This document shows positions 16,537 to 24,496 of a DNA stretch of 64,000 nt, piece after piece; position 1 is the stretch's first letter, and every line of letters begins with the position of its first letter. The stretch comes from Candidatus Formimonas warabiya (GTDB lineage: Bacteria > Bacillota > Dehalobacteriia > Dehalobacteriales > Dehalobacteriaceae): positions 4,476,903 through 4,540,902 of the forward strand of contig NZ_CP017634.1 in assembly GCF_002777255.1 (NCBI RefSeq), read 5' to 3'. The notes below the pieces were generated by a model. The model was given only the letters and a program-made list of their open reading frames with translations. It did no database searches and was not told the origin of the DNA. Made by a program: the position numbers and the translations under genes.

Positions 16537-18615
16537 CTATTCAAATTTAATGTCGTATTCTTTTAGCTTCCTATATAATGTAGTTCTCCCCAGACCTAAA
16601 ATCCGGGCCATTTCCATGGTATTATTTCTTGTATATGCCATGGCATCCTTAATCGCCATCTTCTCTAATTCTCTAATTGACAGCAAATGCTTATTTATGT
16701 TGTTTGGGGCGTAATTATAGATTAATTCATCCGGTAAATGACTAATTTTGATCATGCCATCCTGGGCCATATTTACCGCATATACCATCGCATTCTCCAA
16801 TTGCCTGACATTACCCGGCCAGCTGTATTCCACAATTTTTTTATAGGCTTCAGGGCTGATTTCCGGGACCTTACATTTGATTTTTCTGCTGATTTCCTCA
16901 ATAAAATGCTTCGCCAGCAAGATGATATCATCTCCTCGATCCCGAAGAGGGGCAATAGGAATTTTAAATATGGATAGTCGGAAATAAAGGTCCTCCCGAA
17001 AACTTTTTTCCTGAACCATCTGGTAAAGGTTTTTACTGGTAGCGGCTACTACCCGGAAATCCACGGGAATATAGCTGTTGCTGCCGAGCCTCATTACCCT
17101 TTTATCTTCAAGAACCCTTAACAACACCGGTTGAATTTCAATGGGCATATCGCCAATTTCATCTAAAAAGAGGGTCCCCCCGTTTGCCAGCTCAATTTTT
17201 CCCGGGCGGCCTTTGCGTTCGGCACCGGTAAAGGCTCCGGCTTCATAGCCAAACAGTTCGCTTTCAATCAGGTTCCTCGGCATTGATGCGCAATTGATTG
17301 CGACAAATGGGCCTTCCGACCGGTACAGGTTATGAATTGCCTGAGCAAACAGTTCTTTGCCTGTACCGCTTTCTCCGTTTAACAGTATATTATAAGGCCT
17401 CTTCCCGACATGCTTGGCAACCTTCATGGCTCTTTCCAGAGCGGGACTTGTTCCAATAATGTCTTCAAATGTATACATTGCCCTGGCACCGCCCCGGTGA
17501 GCGATTAAGCGGTCCACTTTTTCTGTGCGCACGAAACGGATCACAGCACCTTTAGGTACTTCTTCCTGCCCGTCCAGGACAGGTTTCACATTCATGAAAA
17601 ATTGCCGTTCGGTTTGTTCATGGGCTATGGTTGTTTCAAAATCCTGCACCGGCTTTCCTCCCTGCAGGACCTGTGCTACCAGCAGGATTTGTTCCGGTTT
17701 CATTAATTCCCTAAAGTCTCTCCCGGTCACATCATGAGGGGGTATGCCGAAAATCTTTGCGCCTTCTTTATTGATATGGTTGATCTGTCCTTCTTTGTTT
17801 ACGGTAACAATTCCTTGATCCACAAGGGATAAGGTCGCTTCTAAAATACCGTTCATGATCCTGAGGCTGTAGTTCTGTTTTTTCGTTTTGAGCAGGTTTT
17901 CAATCGCATAGCCCATGGAGATGACCCAGCCCAGCGAATGGGACTGCATATCCTGCAGGTCTTTTTTGGCTAACATTTGCACGACCACCAGGGTACCGAT
18001 GACATCACCGGATTCATCCAGGATGGGGGTTGCAGAGCTGATATTATCCTGTAAGACAATGCAATAGTTATACGGTCCGATTAACTGTACCGGCTTACGG
18101 TGGTGGATGCATAAGGCGTGGGCTGTTGTGCCGACTAATTCCTCGCTTAAAATAACAGAGGGCCGGACATCAATTTTGGCAAAGGATTCAATTTCTTTTT
18201 CAGATCCTTCCACCAACAAGATCACTCCATGCTCGTCCGTTAAACACATAAGGTAATCGGATGCCGTTAACAAGGGGATAAAGTTCTTAATATAGGCAGA
18301 GGTGGTCTCGATCAATCTCTTCTTTTCTTTCATCAGTGCGGAAAAGTCTTTGGGATTTAAATAAAAACCCAAAGACTCCATGTAGGGGTTTACCTTACAG
18401 TTCCGGGAACGAATCCAGGATTCGGCAACTTCCGGGTAGATGCAGGATGAAGTCCTGGGGTCTTTATGATGGGACAGAAACTGGTTCTTGCATTCCTTGA
18501 TATCATCCCAGATACTCGTATCCACATTTTTTAACGGCTGGAAAATACAATCAAAATCTGCATTATTACCGGATTCTGTCTGGTTATTCTGATCATATGT
18601 AAGGATATCGCTCAC
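16537..18615 (-). CDS. sigma-54-dependent activator (GAF-PAS-AAA+-Fis)
   Basis: 692 residues from a GTG at 18615 with AGGTGG six bases upstream; the open frame continues upstream into the next gene but without a site. An AcoR-like GAF region spans about 70-235 (ELVGTTAHALCIHHRKPVQL, later ATPILDESGDVIGTLVVVQM), a PAS domain about 255-345, and the AAA+ domain about 385-620 with Walker A GESGTGKE (about 413), GAFTGA (about 459) and LFLDEIGDMP. The last 45 residues are a Fis-type HTH (MEMARILGLGRTTLYRKLKE). GAFTGA is intact, so it should activate sigma-54 polymerase. It sits directly behind the transhydroxylase genes and probably controls the sigma-54 promoter at 22461-22478 in response to an aromatic ligand. 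Confidence 0.9.
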   Translation of the reverse strand: MSDILTYDQNNQTESGNNADFDCIFQPLKNVDTSIWDDIKECKNQFLSHHKDPRTSSCIYPEVAESWIRSRNCKVNPYMESLGFYLNPKDFSALMKEKKRLIETTSAYIKNFIPLLTASDYLMCLTDEHGVILLVEGSEKEIESFAKIDVRPSVILSEELVGTTAHALCIHHRKPVQLIGPYNYCIVLQDNISSATPILDESGDVIGTLVVVQMLAKKDLQDMQSHSLGWVISMGYAIENLLKTKKQNYSLRIMNGILEATLSLVDQGIVTVNKEGQINHINKEGAKIFGIPPHDVTGRDFRELMKPEQILLVAQVLQGGKPVQDFETTIAHEQTERQFFMNVKPVLDGQEEVPKGAVIRFVRTEKVDRLIAHRGGARAMYTFEDIIGTSPALERAMKVAKHVGKRPYNILLNGESGTGKELFAQAIHNLYRSEGPFVAINCASMPRNLIESELFGYEAGAFTGAERKGRPGKIELANGGTLFLDEIGDMPIEIQPVLLRVLEDKRVMRLGSNSYIPVDFRVVAATSKNLYQMVQEKSFREDLYFRLSIFKIPIAPLRDRGDDIILLAKHFIEEISRKIKCKVPEISPEAYKKIVEYSWPGNVRQLENAMVYAVNMAQDGMIKISHLPDELIYNYAPNNINKHLLSIRELEKMAIKDAMAYTRNNTMEMARILGLGRTTLYRKLKEYDIKFE

Positions 18616-18818
18616 CCAAACCACCTCATAACAAATATCAACTAGTCGGGCCTTATATCCTGAAATGTCCAATGATGTTATAAATAGGTATTCTACAACG
18701 AATGAAATTTTCCTTTTAACAGCGATATTTACCCCTCTTAAAATTAGAGATACCTGATCCTGTAAGACTGCTTTCCGCCTTCTTACAGGATCAGGCTTAT
18801 TGCTTAAAGCGTGCGGCG

Positions 18819-19628
18819 CTATTTTGTCAAAGCGATATCCGGTACTTTGGTGCTTTCCTGAAGGTTGATGCCGGGCATGGTGAAATCCTGATACCCCTCT
18901 TTGCTGACTTTCAGCGAGTATGAACCAACCGACAGTTTTCTGAACCAATAATCTCCGAAATGATCGGTGGTTTCCCTCATGACCGCGCCAGTTACCTCGT
19001 TGGTTAAAGTAATAACCGCTCCGGAAAGGCATTCATCCAGCTCCGGATCATAGACTTCACCGGCAATAAAAAGCTTGGGCAAATTCAGGTAATATACCCT
19101 GGGCTGAAGGCCATATTCCGGTTTCATCACTTCTGCCTGTGCAATCAATTCTTTAAAATCACTTTCTTCTCCAAACTGCAGGGCTCCGGTGGCGCAGGCA
19201 TCCACACATCTGGGTTCTCTGCCTTCATCCACCAGGTGGGCACAGCCGGTACATTTTTGGGGAAGCTGGGAATCCTCGTTCCAATAAATCGCGTCATAGG
19301 GGCAAACATCTACGATTTGCTGCTGTCCCTTTGCCTTTTGCGGATCGATGATCACCAAACCATCCTTGCGTTTGTAAACGGCTTTATCTTTGGCCACTTT
19401 GATGCACGGCGCATCGTCACAGTGCATACAGGGGGCGGCCACATACTCCAGCTTCACTTTCGGTACCTGTCCATGTACCTTTTCATGCACCTTCATCCAA
19501 AAATGACCGGTATCCGGCTGCGGTTTGGCATAGGGTGTCCAGTCATTGTCCACGTGTTCGTCTTTACAGACCAATTGACAACTGTAACAACCATTGCATT
19601 TGGCGACATCGACGATAAATACCTTCAT
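18819..19628 (-). CDS. athS: transhydroxylase small subunit (iron-sulfur protein, pyrogallol hydroxytransferase type)
   Basis: 269 residues, close to the roughly 275 of the Pelobacter acidigallici protein. The N-terminal 190 residues are a ferredoxin-like electron carrier with twelve ligand cysteines: CNGCYSCQLVC near residue 11, CMHCDDAPC near 76, a lone VCPYDA, and CTGC...CVDAC. That is enough for three [4Fe-4S] clusters; one four-cluster relative position carries Ala (IKVA), as in the three-cluster transhydroxylase. Residues about 190-269 form a Cna-B-like beta domain (GEVYDPELDECLSGAVITLT), the unusual hallmark of this subunit. The ATG has AAGGGGGG upstream and follows the large-subunit stop by one base. 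The protein is cytoplasmic, without signal peptide. Confidence 0.85.
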   Translation of the reverse strand: MKVFIVDVAKCNGCYSCQLVCKDEHVDNDWTPYAKPQPDTGHFWMKVHEKVHGQVPKVKLEYVAAPCMHCDDAPCIKVAKDKAVYKRKDGLVIIDPQKAKGQQQIVDVCPYDAIYWNEDSQLPQKCTGCAHLVDEGREPRCVDACATGALQFGEESDFKELIAQAEVMKPEYGLQPRVYYLNLPKLFIAGEVYDPELDECLSGAVITLTNEVTGAVMRETTDHFGDYWFRKLSVGSYSLKVSKEGYQDFTMPGINLQESTKVPDIALTK

Positions 19629-19629
19629 T

Positions 19630-22206
19630 TTATTTGCCCCCCTTAATCCAGGAATCAATGATCAAGCCGGCATCGGGATGGTATTCTCGGGCGAAGGACG
19701 CCGGATGCTGCGCTTTTATTTCTTCGATGTCCACTTTTTCCACCCCGATCAGGAATCCGCTGGTCACTTCTCCCGAACAGTTTTTAGAGGTGGTCTCACT
19801 GGGGCAGATCAGGTTATTGGCTCCCCCCCGGTCCATCTTTCCTGCGACGATGGGATCCAGGCGGGCGCCATGATCCTGGTAGATTACGCCGGGCATAATC
19901 CTTTCCGTAACGTAAGCTCCGCCAAGAACGGAACCGCGATCATTAAAGATCCGGACGATATCCCCGTCCTGAATACCCAGCGGTTTTGCATCCAACGGGT
20001 GGATCCAGACTGGCTCGTATAAATATCCGTCCGGACCTTTCACCTTGCAGGTGGGAATTTCCCGCAGCCAGGTTACATCATCCAAATTGGCATGCACCCG
20101 CCAGCGGGGATGATTGGAAATAATGAGAAAGGGGTATTTCGCGGATTTGGGATGAAGCAGGCTTTCCTGATGGGTTTCTCCAAAGGGAATCCAGTGGGGA
20201 ACCGGAGGCCGTTCTTGATCATGGGGGAAGTATTCGGCTAAACCCATGGAATAGAACTCCAGTTTTCCCGTAGGTGTCTGTAAAGGATTCCCTTCCGGGT
20301 CTTCGTTGAAGGGGGCAAATCCTGCCGGATCATCCTCCCAGCCGTCTGCAGTGGGAACGATATAATATTCTTTTTTTCTGAATTCTTCATAGCTGAGCCT
20401 GTCTGCTACACCGGATTGTTCAAAACCGGCTTTGATCCAGTCCGCGATGGATTTACCCTTGGTATACTGTTCATAGAGACCAAGCCTTTTGGCGACCTCA
20501 CAGACGGCTTCATAATCGCTCTTGGACTCTCCCACAGGTTCCACACACTGTCCTTCATAGAAAATGTGATTGAACTGTCCGCTGAACATATCGACAGAAA
20601 TGTCTTCTTCCTCCAGTTTGGTATTGATGGGAAGAATGATGTCGGCAAACAAGCAGTCATTTTCCATCCAGGGATGCTGGGCAACCACACATTCAACCTT
20701 CGGTGAACGCAGCGCCTGGATCATTTTGTTGCCGCCGGTCCAGCACGTGGTCCAGCAGGGCGTATCGGTCCAGATCATGTGGATTTCCGAACCGCCGTCG
20801 GGTGCAGGGTATTGATATTTGATAAACTGGTCTTCCCTGGGGAATCCGGCCAGGGTGGTGCCATACCAGGTAATGGGTTCATCACTGAGAATGGCGGTGG
20901 GAATCAGGGTTTTGGGAATGAACTGTTTCGGAAGGGTAAAGAACCAGCCCTGATAGGCTCCCCCGGTATTGGGAATTACTTCTGACCTGGGATGGGGCAC
21001 CTGATTTTCCATACTAAAAAGGCCCCACTCGATCATTTTCAGCTGGTTCCGGCCCGGTTTGCCCAAACCCTGCATAGCCAGCAGGCAAACTTCCAACCGT
21101 CCCGGTTCTGAAGCATAAGTGGACCGGATATAAGATCCGCCGTTACAGTGGGCGATCGTCGTCGCTTGAGCCGCCCACTCCCGGGCCAGTGCCTTGATGG
21201 TTCGGGAGGGCACACCACAGATTTCCGCCGCCCATTTGGGTGTTTTCGGGATGCCGTCTTCTTTCCCCAGTACGTAATCGGCAAACTGATCAAAACCATG
21301 GGCATGGGTGGCAATATATGCTTGGTCATAGGTGCCTTCAGTAATCCAAGTATATGCGATGGCAAGCTGCATCGCGGCATCTGTATTCGGTTTGACCGGA
21401 ATCCATTTATCCGCATGAACAGCGGCACCATAGTTGACATCTGGACAAATATAGATAGATTTAATGCCGATTTCCGTAAACCAGTAGCTCAAGCGGCTGG
21501 CTTGCTGCCCCGACCAGCCCCAGGGTGTGGTTTCCGGGTCGCAGCCCCAGAACAAGAGCAGATTGGTATGATCGGAAATATCTTTCCAGAGGTTGGTTTG
21601 TGTCCCCTGTCCCACGGGATCCTGCCCCCAAACATGTTTGGCACCCCAATACCAACCTTCCCAGCTGTCCGGGTTACGGGCCTGTATCGTATAGCCGCCC
21701 AGCAATTCCAGCAAAGCGGTTTGACAGCCATGAGGACCATGTACGGATTTTGTTTCGCCATGGCCATCCGCCTGGGCCAGAACGGAACACGGCCCATAGG
21801 TACTTTGAACCCGTTTCAGTTCTTTGGCGATTAATTCAGCAGCTTCATCCCAGGAGATGCGCTCGAACTGGCTGAGGCCACGGTTCTGGGGATTGCGTTC
21901 CCCATCAGGATCCCAGTCCACCCTCTTCAGGGGATAGGGAATCCGGTTGGGAGAATAAACCCTCTTTTTATATACCATGCTGAATGGCGGCAATAATGAT
22001 TTCATGGTCGGTTCGAATACCTTACCGCGGGCCTTTAACTTCCAGGGCTTCATTTCTTCAGGCTTGTATTCTTTGTCAAATCTGAATGGGCGTATGCGAA
22101 CGATTTTTCCATCCTTTACATCCACTTCCGCCGAGTTTGATCCGATGCCGAATCCGCACCAGCCAAGCCCTTTGATATAGGTTTTTTCCTGATTATGGCT
22201 TTTCAA
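19630..22206 (-). CDS. athL: transhydroxylase large subunit (molybdopterin enzyme, pyrogallol hydroxytransferase type)
   Basis: 858 residues; the Pelobacter acidigallici large subunit has about 875. It belongs to the DMSO-reductase superfamily but lacks the N-terminal CxxC cluster motif and any Tat signal, as the transhydroxylase does. The stretch RNPDSWEGWYWGAKHVWG contains Asp-Ser at 180-181, aligning with the reported Asp174 and Mo-ligand Ser175, and His149 (GHGE) lies near the reported His144. Known reaction of the family: hydroxyl transfer between 1,2,3,5-tetrahydroxybenzene and pyrogallol giving phloroglucinol, without net redox change. The start is TTG with AAGGAGGG upstream. It lies between a zinc ribbon and the small subunit. 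Related arylic hydroxytransferases with other substrates remain possible. Confidence 0.85.
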   Translation of the reverse strand: MKSHNQEKTYIKGLGWCGFGIGSNSAEVDVKDGKIVRIRPFRFDKEYKPEEMKPWKLKARGKVFEPTMKSLLPPFSMVYKKRVYSPNRIPYPLKRVDWDPDGERNPQNRGLSQFERISWDEAAELIAKELKRVQSTYGPCSVLAQADGHGETKSVHGPHGCQTALLELLGGYTIQARNPDSWEGWYWGAKHVWGQDPVGQGTQTNLWKDISDHTNLLLFWGCDPETTPWGWSGQQASRLSYWFTEIGIKSIYICPDVNYGAAVHADKWIPVKPNTDAAMQLAIAYTWITEGTYDQAYIATHAHGFDQFADYVLGKEDGIPKTPKWAAEICGVPSRTIKALAREWAAQATTIAHCNGGSYIRSTYASEPGRLEVCLLAMQGLGKPGRNQLKMIEWGLFSMENQVPHPRSEVIPNTGGAYQGWFFTLPKQFIPKTLIPTAILSDEPITWYGTTLAGFPREDQFIKYQYPAPDGGSEIHMIWTDTPCWTTCWTGGNKMIQALRSPKVECVVAQHPWMENDCLFADIILPINTKLEEEDISVDMFSGQFNHIFYEGQCVEPVGESKSDYEAVCEVAKRLGLYEQYTKGKSIADWIKAGFEQSGVADRLSYEEFRKKEYYIVPTADGWEDDPAGFAPFNEDPEGNPLQTPTGKLEFYSMGLAEYFPHDQERPPVPHWIPFGETHQESLLHPKSAKYPFLIISNHPRWRVHANLDDVTWLREIPTCKVKGPDGYLYEPVWIHPLDAKPLGIQDGDIVRIFNDRGSVLGGAYVTERIMPGVIYQDHGARLDPIVAGKMDRGGANNLICPSETTSKNCSGEVTSGFLIGVEKVDIEEIKAQHPASFAREYHPDAGLIIDSWIKGGK

Positions 22207-22265
22207 CCTTCTCCCTCCTTACCACAATTCATAATGGTGATTATGACAAGATCTAGCCCTGTTTC

Positions 22266-22412
22266 TTACACCTCCTTGCCGGATGCAGAGCTTTCCTGTT
22301 CTTTCGTAAGATCAGCATTACACTTGCTGCACTCTTTATTTGTGCCGGGATTTAGCGCTCCGCACTTGGGGCATTTAATTGGTTTTTTAACATTGGGTGG
22401 TCTAAAACACAT
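22266..22412 (-). CDS. 48-residue zinc-ribbon protein, first gene of the transhydroxylase operon
   Basis: Starts MCFRPPNVKKPIKCPKCGAL and carries CPKC at 14-17 and CSKC near 28-31, a single zinc ribbon, followed by an acidic/Ser-rich tail (TKEQESSASGKEV). RBS GGAGGTAG precedes the ATG at 22412. The sigma-54 promoter lies 49 bases upstream and the large-subunit TTG lies 59 bases downstream, so it is the first gene of the operon. Small zinc ribbons before molybdoenzyme genes could help assembly or regulate; no role is known to me. Confidence 0.75.
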   Translation of the reverse strand: MCFRPPNVKKPIKCPKCGALNPGTNKECSKCNADLTKEQESSASGKEV

Positions 22413-22460
22413 CTGACTACCTCCTATGATTTCGTGATTTTCTGACGCACAGATAGAAAT

Positions 22461-22478
22461 TAGCAAAATATATGCCAA
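22461..22478 (-). promoter_or_regulatory. sigma-54 (-24/-12) promoter of the transhydroxylase operon
   Basis: On the minus strand the sequence is TTGGCATATATTTTGCTA. GG and GC are exactly ten bases apart, and both TTGGCA and TTGCT match the -24/-12 consensus. It lies 49 bases before the zinc-ribbon start. A sigma-54 activator gene sits at the other end of the same gene group, which strengthens the call. Confidence 0.88.
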
Positions 22479-22555
22479 TCCCCGGATAAGGGCGAAATCC
22501 TTATATTGAGCCATTCAGCCAGGCACATGGGGCGCTTTAAATTTCCAAAACAGAA

Positions 22556-22580
22556 CCGGATTTCCTATATGGAAATCCGG
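22556..22580. promoter_or_regulatory. candidate upstream activator site (10-bp inverted repeat)
   Basis: CCGGATTTCC (22556-22565) and GGAAATCCGG (22571-22580) are perfect inverse complements around TATAT. The centre lies about 90-100 bases upstream of the sigma-54 -24 element, the usual distance for enhancer sites of NtrC-type activators. There is no minus-strand gene upstream that would need a terminator here. Confidence 0.6.
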
Positions 22581-22594
22581 CAATGTGGAATCAT

Positions 22595-22626
22595 GGAATC
22601 TTACAGGGGACCGTCCCCGTAATTCC
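22595..22626. repeat. short GGGGAC-type palindrome, copy 6
   Basis: GGAATCTTACAGGGGACC and CGTCCCCGTAATTCC overlap as an imperfect inverted repeat with the same GGAAT...ATTCC ends as other copies. Confidence 0.5.
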
Positions 22627-22716
22627 GTGAGACCGTCAAAATAGCAAATATTGAATATTGTGCAATATCCAACGAGGGGTTTATACTATTAATGAATATC
22701 AAGGGAAAAGGGACAA

Positions 22717-23037
22717 TTGGCCAATATGAGTACGGTATTTGCCTTATTTTCTTTAATATTAGGCCTGATCGTTTGGGCCAGGCGTTTTATTGTGCAGGGG
22801 ATGTTAAGTCATAATAAGACTTTATTGACATGCTCTTTTTTGTTCCTTCTATACCTGGTCAATACCCAGGCATTGTCTCAATCCCTATTATTTAAAATGC
22901 AAAGCGGTACTTGCGTTTTCTCAGTTTACCGCCTTTTTGCCTATTCGAATCATTTCATTATTTCCCCGGTAATCATTTTTCTCTTCAGTAGGATGATTCC
23001 CATCCTCCATGTCAGGGGGACAGGTCCCTTGACATAA
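22717..23037 (+). CDS. hydrophobic membrane protein, 3' end supplied by a repeat
   Basis: 106 residues from TTG (22717); an ATG at codon 4 is an alternative. GGGAAAAGGG lies just upstream. Three hydrophobic segments fit membrane helices (about 5-25, 33-55, 78-95). The last nine residues (VRGTGPLT and the stop) are encoded by a palindromic repeat (23009-23035), so the ancestral C-terminus was probably lost. The protein resembles no family I know; it could be the truncated N-terminal sensor part of a larger membrane protein. It is 200 bases before a diguanylate cyclase with a similar type of hydrophobic N-terminus. Confidence 0.4.
   Translation: MANMSTVFALFSLILGLIVWARRFIVQGMLSHNKTLLTCSFLFLLYLVNTQALSQSLLFKMQSGTCVFSVYRLFAYSNHFIISPVIIFLFSRMIPILHVRGTGPLT
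23009..23035. repeat. 27-bp ATGTCA...TGACAT palindromic repeat, copy 1
   Basis: ATGTCAGGGGGACAGGTCCC continuing to TTGACAT. Ends ATGTCA/TGACAT are perfect inverse copies and the GGGAC/GTCCC core pairs as well. This is the standard form of the 27-bp family found 14 times in the window. Confidence 0.8.
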
Positions 23038-23172
23038 ATTTTTATGTTTTTGTTAAATATATAATTTGTTTTGAACTAAAAATCATTTAGGGACAGATTA
23101 TGGAACACTCTAGCGAAAAAATAAAGAGAAGAAAAATTAAGAGTTTGTTATAATAAAACAGGAGGTAAAGCC

Positions 23173-23235
23173 TTGAAAAATAAAGCTTTGAAACTTGATG
23201 TGCGTGCATCTTTTTATGAAATTAAAAGCGGGTGA
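23173..23235 (+). CDS. 20-residue upstream ORF before the GGDEF gene
   Basis: TTG start with AGGAGGTAAAGCC directly upstream, a far better site than the GGDEF gene has. It encodes MKNKALKLDVRASFYEIKSG and stops four bases before the GGDEF ATG, so it may couple translation of the cyclase to its own. No family recognised; a real but non-conserved leader is the most likely explanation. Confidence 0.35.
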   Translation: MKNKALKLDVRASFYEIKSG

Positions 23236-23239
23236 ACCT

Positions 23240-24376
23240 ATGAGTGTGTTTTTGCGCATAGATATCAATATCGTTGCAATCGTTTTACTAGGAACAGTAG
23301 TATTAATTGCCTATAATCGTCTGGATAAACAGGATAAATTGAATAAAGTTTTTTTAAGCACGTCTTTGATCATTTTACTTGAAACTTTTTTTGAAACAAT
23401 AACATGTATCATTAATGGAAGACCTGAACAGTGGTTGATTCCGGTTTCTGTATTTTTGCATCTGTGTTTATTTATTACTGCTCCGATTTTGACTTACTTC
23501 TGGTATATTTTTATTTCCAGCTGGGTAGTTCCGAGTAATGCCATCTCGGGAAAAAAGCATATCCTATTACTAATTCCTGTTGTGTTCAATTTTATTATTA
23601 CTGTCTTATCACCAATGTATAATTTAGTGTTTTTTATTAACAGTTCAAATATATATCACCGGGGACCCCTATTTATCATTTCAGCAGGGATCATCTATTT
23701 TTACCTCATCTATAGTTTTGGACTGATTTTCAAACAAAAGAAAAAAATTGTGAAACAGGAGTTTCTTCCTCTTATTATTTTCGGCATTCTTCCCATAATT
23801 GGCGGATTGCTTCAGACACTCTTTTACGGTGTGCTTCTTATGTGGAGCACTTGTGCATTTTCCCTTGTGATTGTGTATAATTTTTTGCAGCAGAGAATGA
23901 TTCATTTAGATTATCTGACCGGTGCTTGGACAAGAGGATCTTTTGACTACTATATTTCGCAAAGAGTAAAACAGAAAGGCAATGATAAATTTGGGGTTGT
24001 TATTATTGATTTAGATGGGCTTAAGCAAATTAATGATGAATATGGACATTTTGAAGGGGACTGTGCCATAAAAACCACAGTAGTACTAATTAAAAGTGCC
24101 TTAAGAAAAACCGATATTGTCGCCCGCTTCGGTGGGGATGAATTTATTATCATTTTGGATTGTGAATCACAAGAAGGATTAGAAAAAACACTTGAAAGAA
24201 TTAACTTTCGTTTTATGCAGTATAATATAGGATCTAAAAAGAAGTACAAACTGGAGTATAGTTTGGGAGCGGAGATTTTCGATTCAAGGTATCATAGCAT
24301 TGAAGAGTTATTGCATCATGTTGATAACCTTCTGTATAACAATAAAAAGAAGAAAAAGTCATGTGCCTTTTCATAG
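23240..24376 (+). CDS. membrane-bound diguanylate cyclase (GGDEF)
   Basis: 378 residues. Seven hydrophobic segments (about 5-25, 38-55, 70-90, 108-128, 146-165, 180-200, 205-225) form an unrecognised sensor region, followed by a GGDEF domain (about 235-378). The active-site motif RFGGDEFIII is intact, and RKTD ends exactly five residues before it, giving a complete RxxD inhibitory site. LTGAWTRGSFDYYI at the domain start is the usual LTGLxNR variant. The enzyme should make cyclic di-GMP from two GTP and be product-inhibited. The ATG overlaps the end of a 20-codon leader ORF; GGTGA is the only RBS. No EAL domain. Confidence 0.88.
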   Translation: MSVFLRIDINIVAIVLLGTVVLIAYNRLDKQDKLNKVFLSTSLIILLETFFETITCIINGRPEQWLIPVSVFLHLCLFITAPILTYFWYIFISSWVVPSNAISGKKHILLLIPVVFNFIITVLSPMYNLVFFINSSNIYHRGPLFIISAGIIYFYLIYSFGLIFKQKKKIVKQEFLPLIIFGILPIIGGLLQTLFYGVLLMWSTCAFSLVIVYNFLQQRMIHLDYLTGAWTRGSFDYYISQRVKQKGNDKFGVVIIDLDGLKQINDEYGHFEGDCAIKTTVVLIKSALRKTDIVARFGGDEFIIILDCESQEGLEKTLERINFRFMQYNIGSKKKYKLEYSLGAEIFDSRYHSIEELLHHVDNLLYNNKKKKKSCAFS

Positions 24377-24379
24377 AAG

Positions 24380-24496
24380 CATGTCATGGGGACAGGTCCC
24401 TTGACAATCTTTGACGGAAAAGCTGCAGCTATGTTTGGACGAACCCAAGAATTGCAAGAAAGATAATAATGTCAAGGGACCTGTCCCCATGACATG
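24380..24496. mobile_element. 117-bp MITE-like element with perfect 26-bp terminal inverted repeats
   Basis: The 27-bp repeat occurs here as two opposed copies: 24380-24405 and 24471-24496 are perfect inverse complements over 26 bp, with 65 bases between. No ORF lies inside. The pair sits between the convergent stops of the GGDEF gene and the zinc-finger gene; its right end is directly next to the TAG of the latter. Confidence 0.75.

Noticed and set aside
18616..19032. N-terminal extension of the sigma-54 activator in the same frame
   Set aside because: The extension overlaps the athS gene, shows no domain, and the GTG at 18615 has a good RBS directly before it.
22266..22514. 82-residue version of the zinc-ribbon protein starting at 22514
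   Set aside because: That start lies upstream of the sigma-54 promoter and lacks an RBS; the ATG at 22412 has GGAGGTAG.
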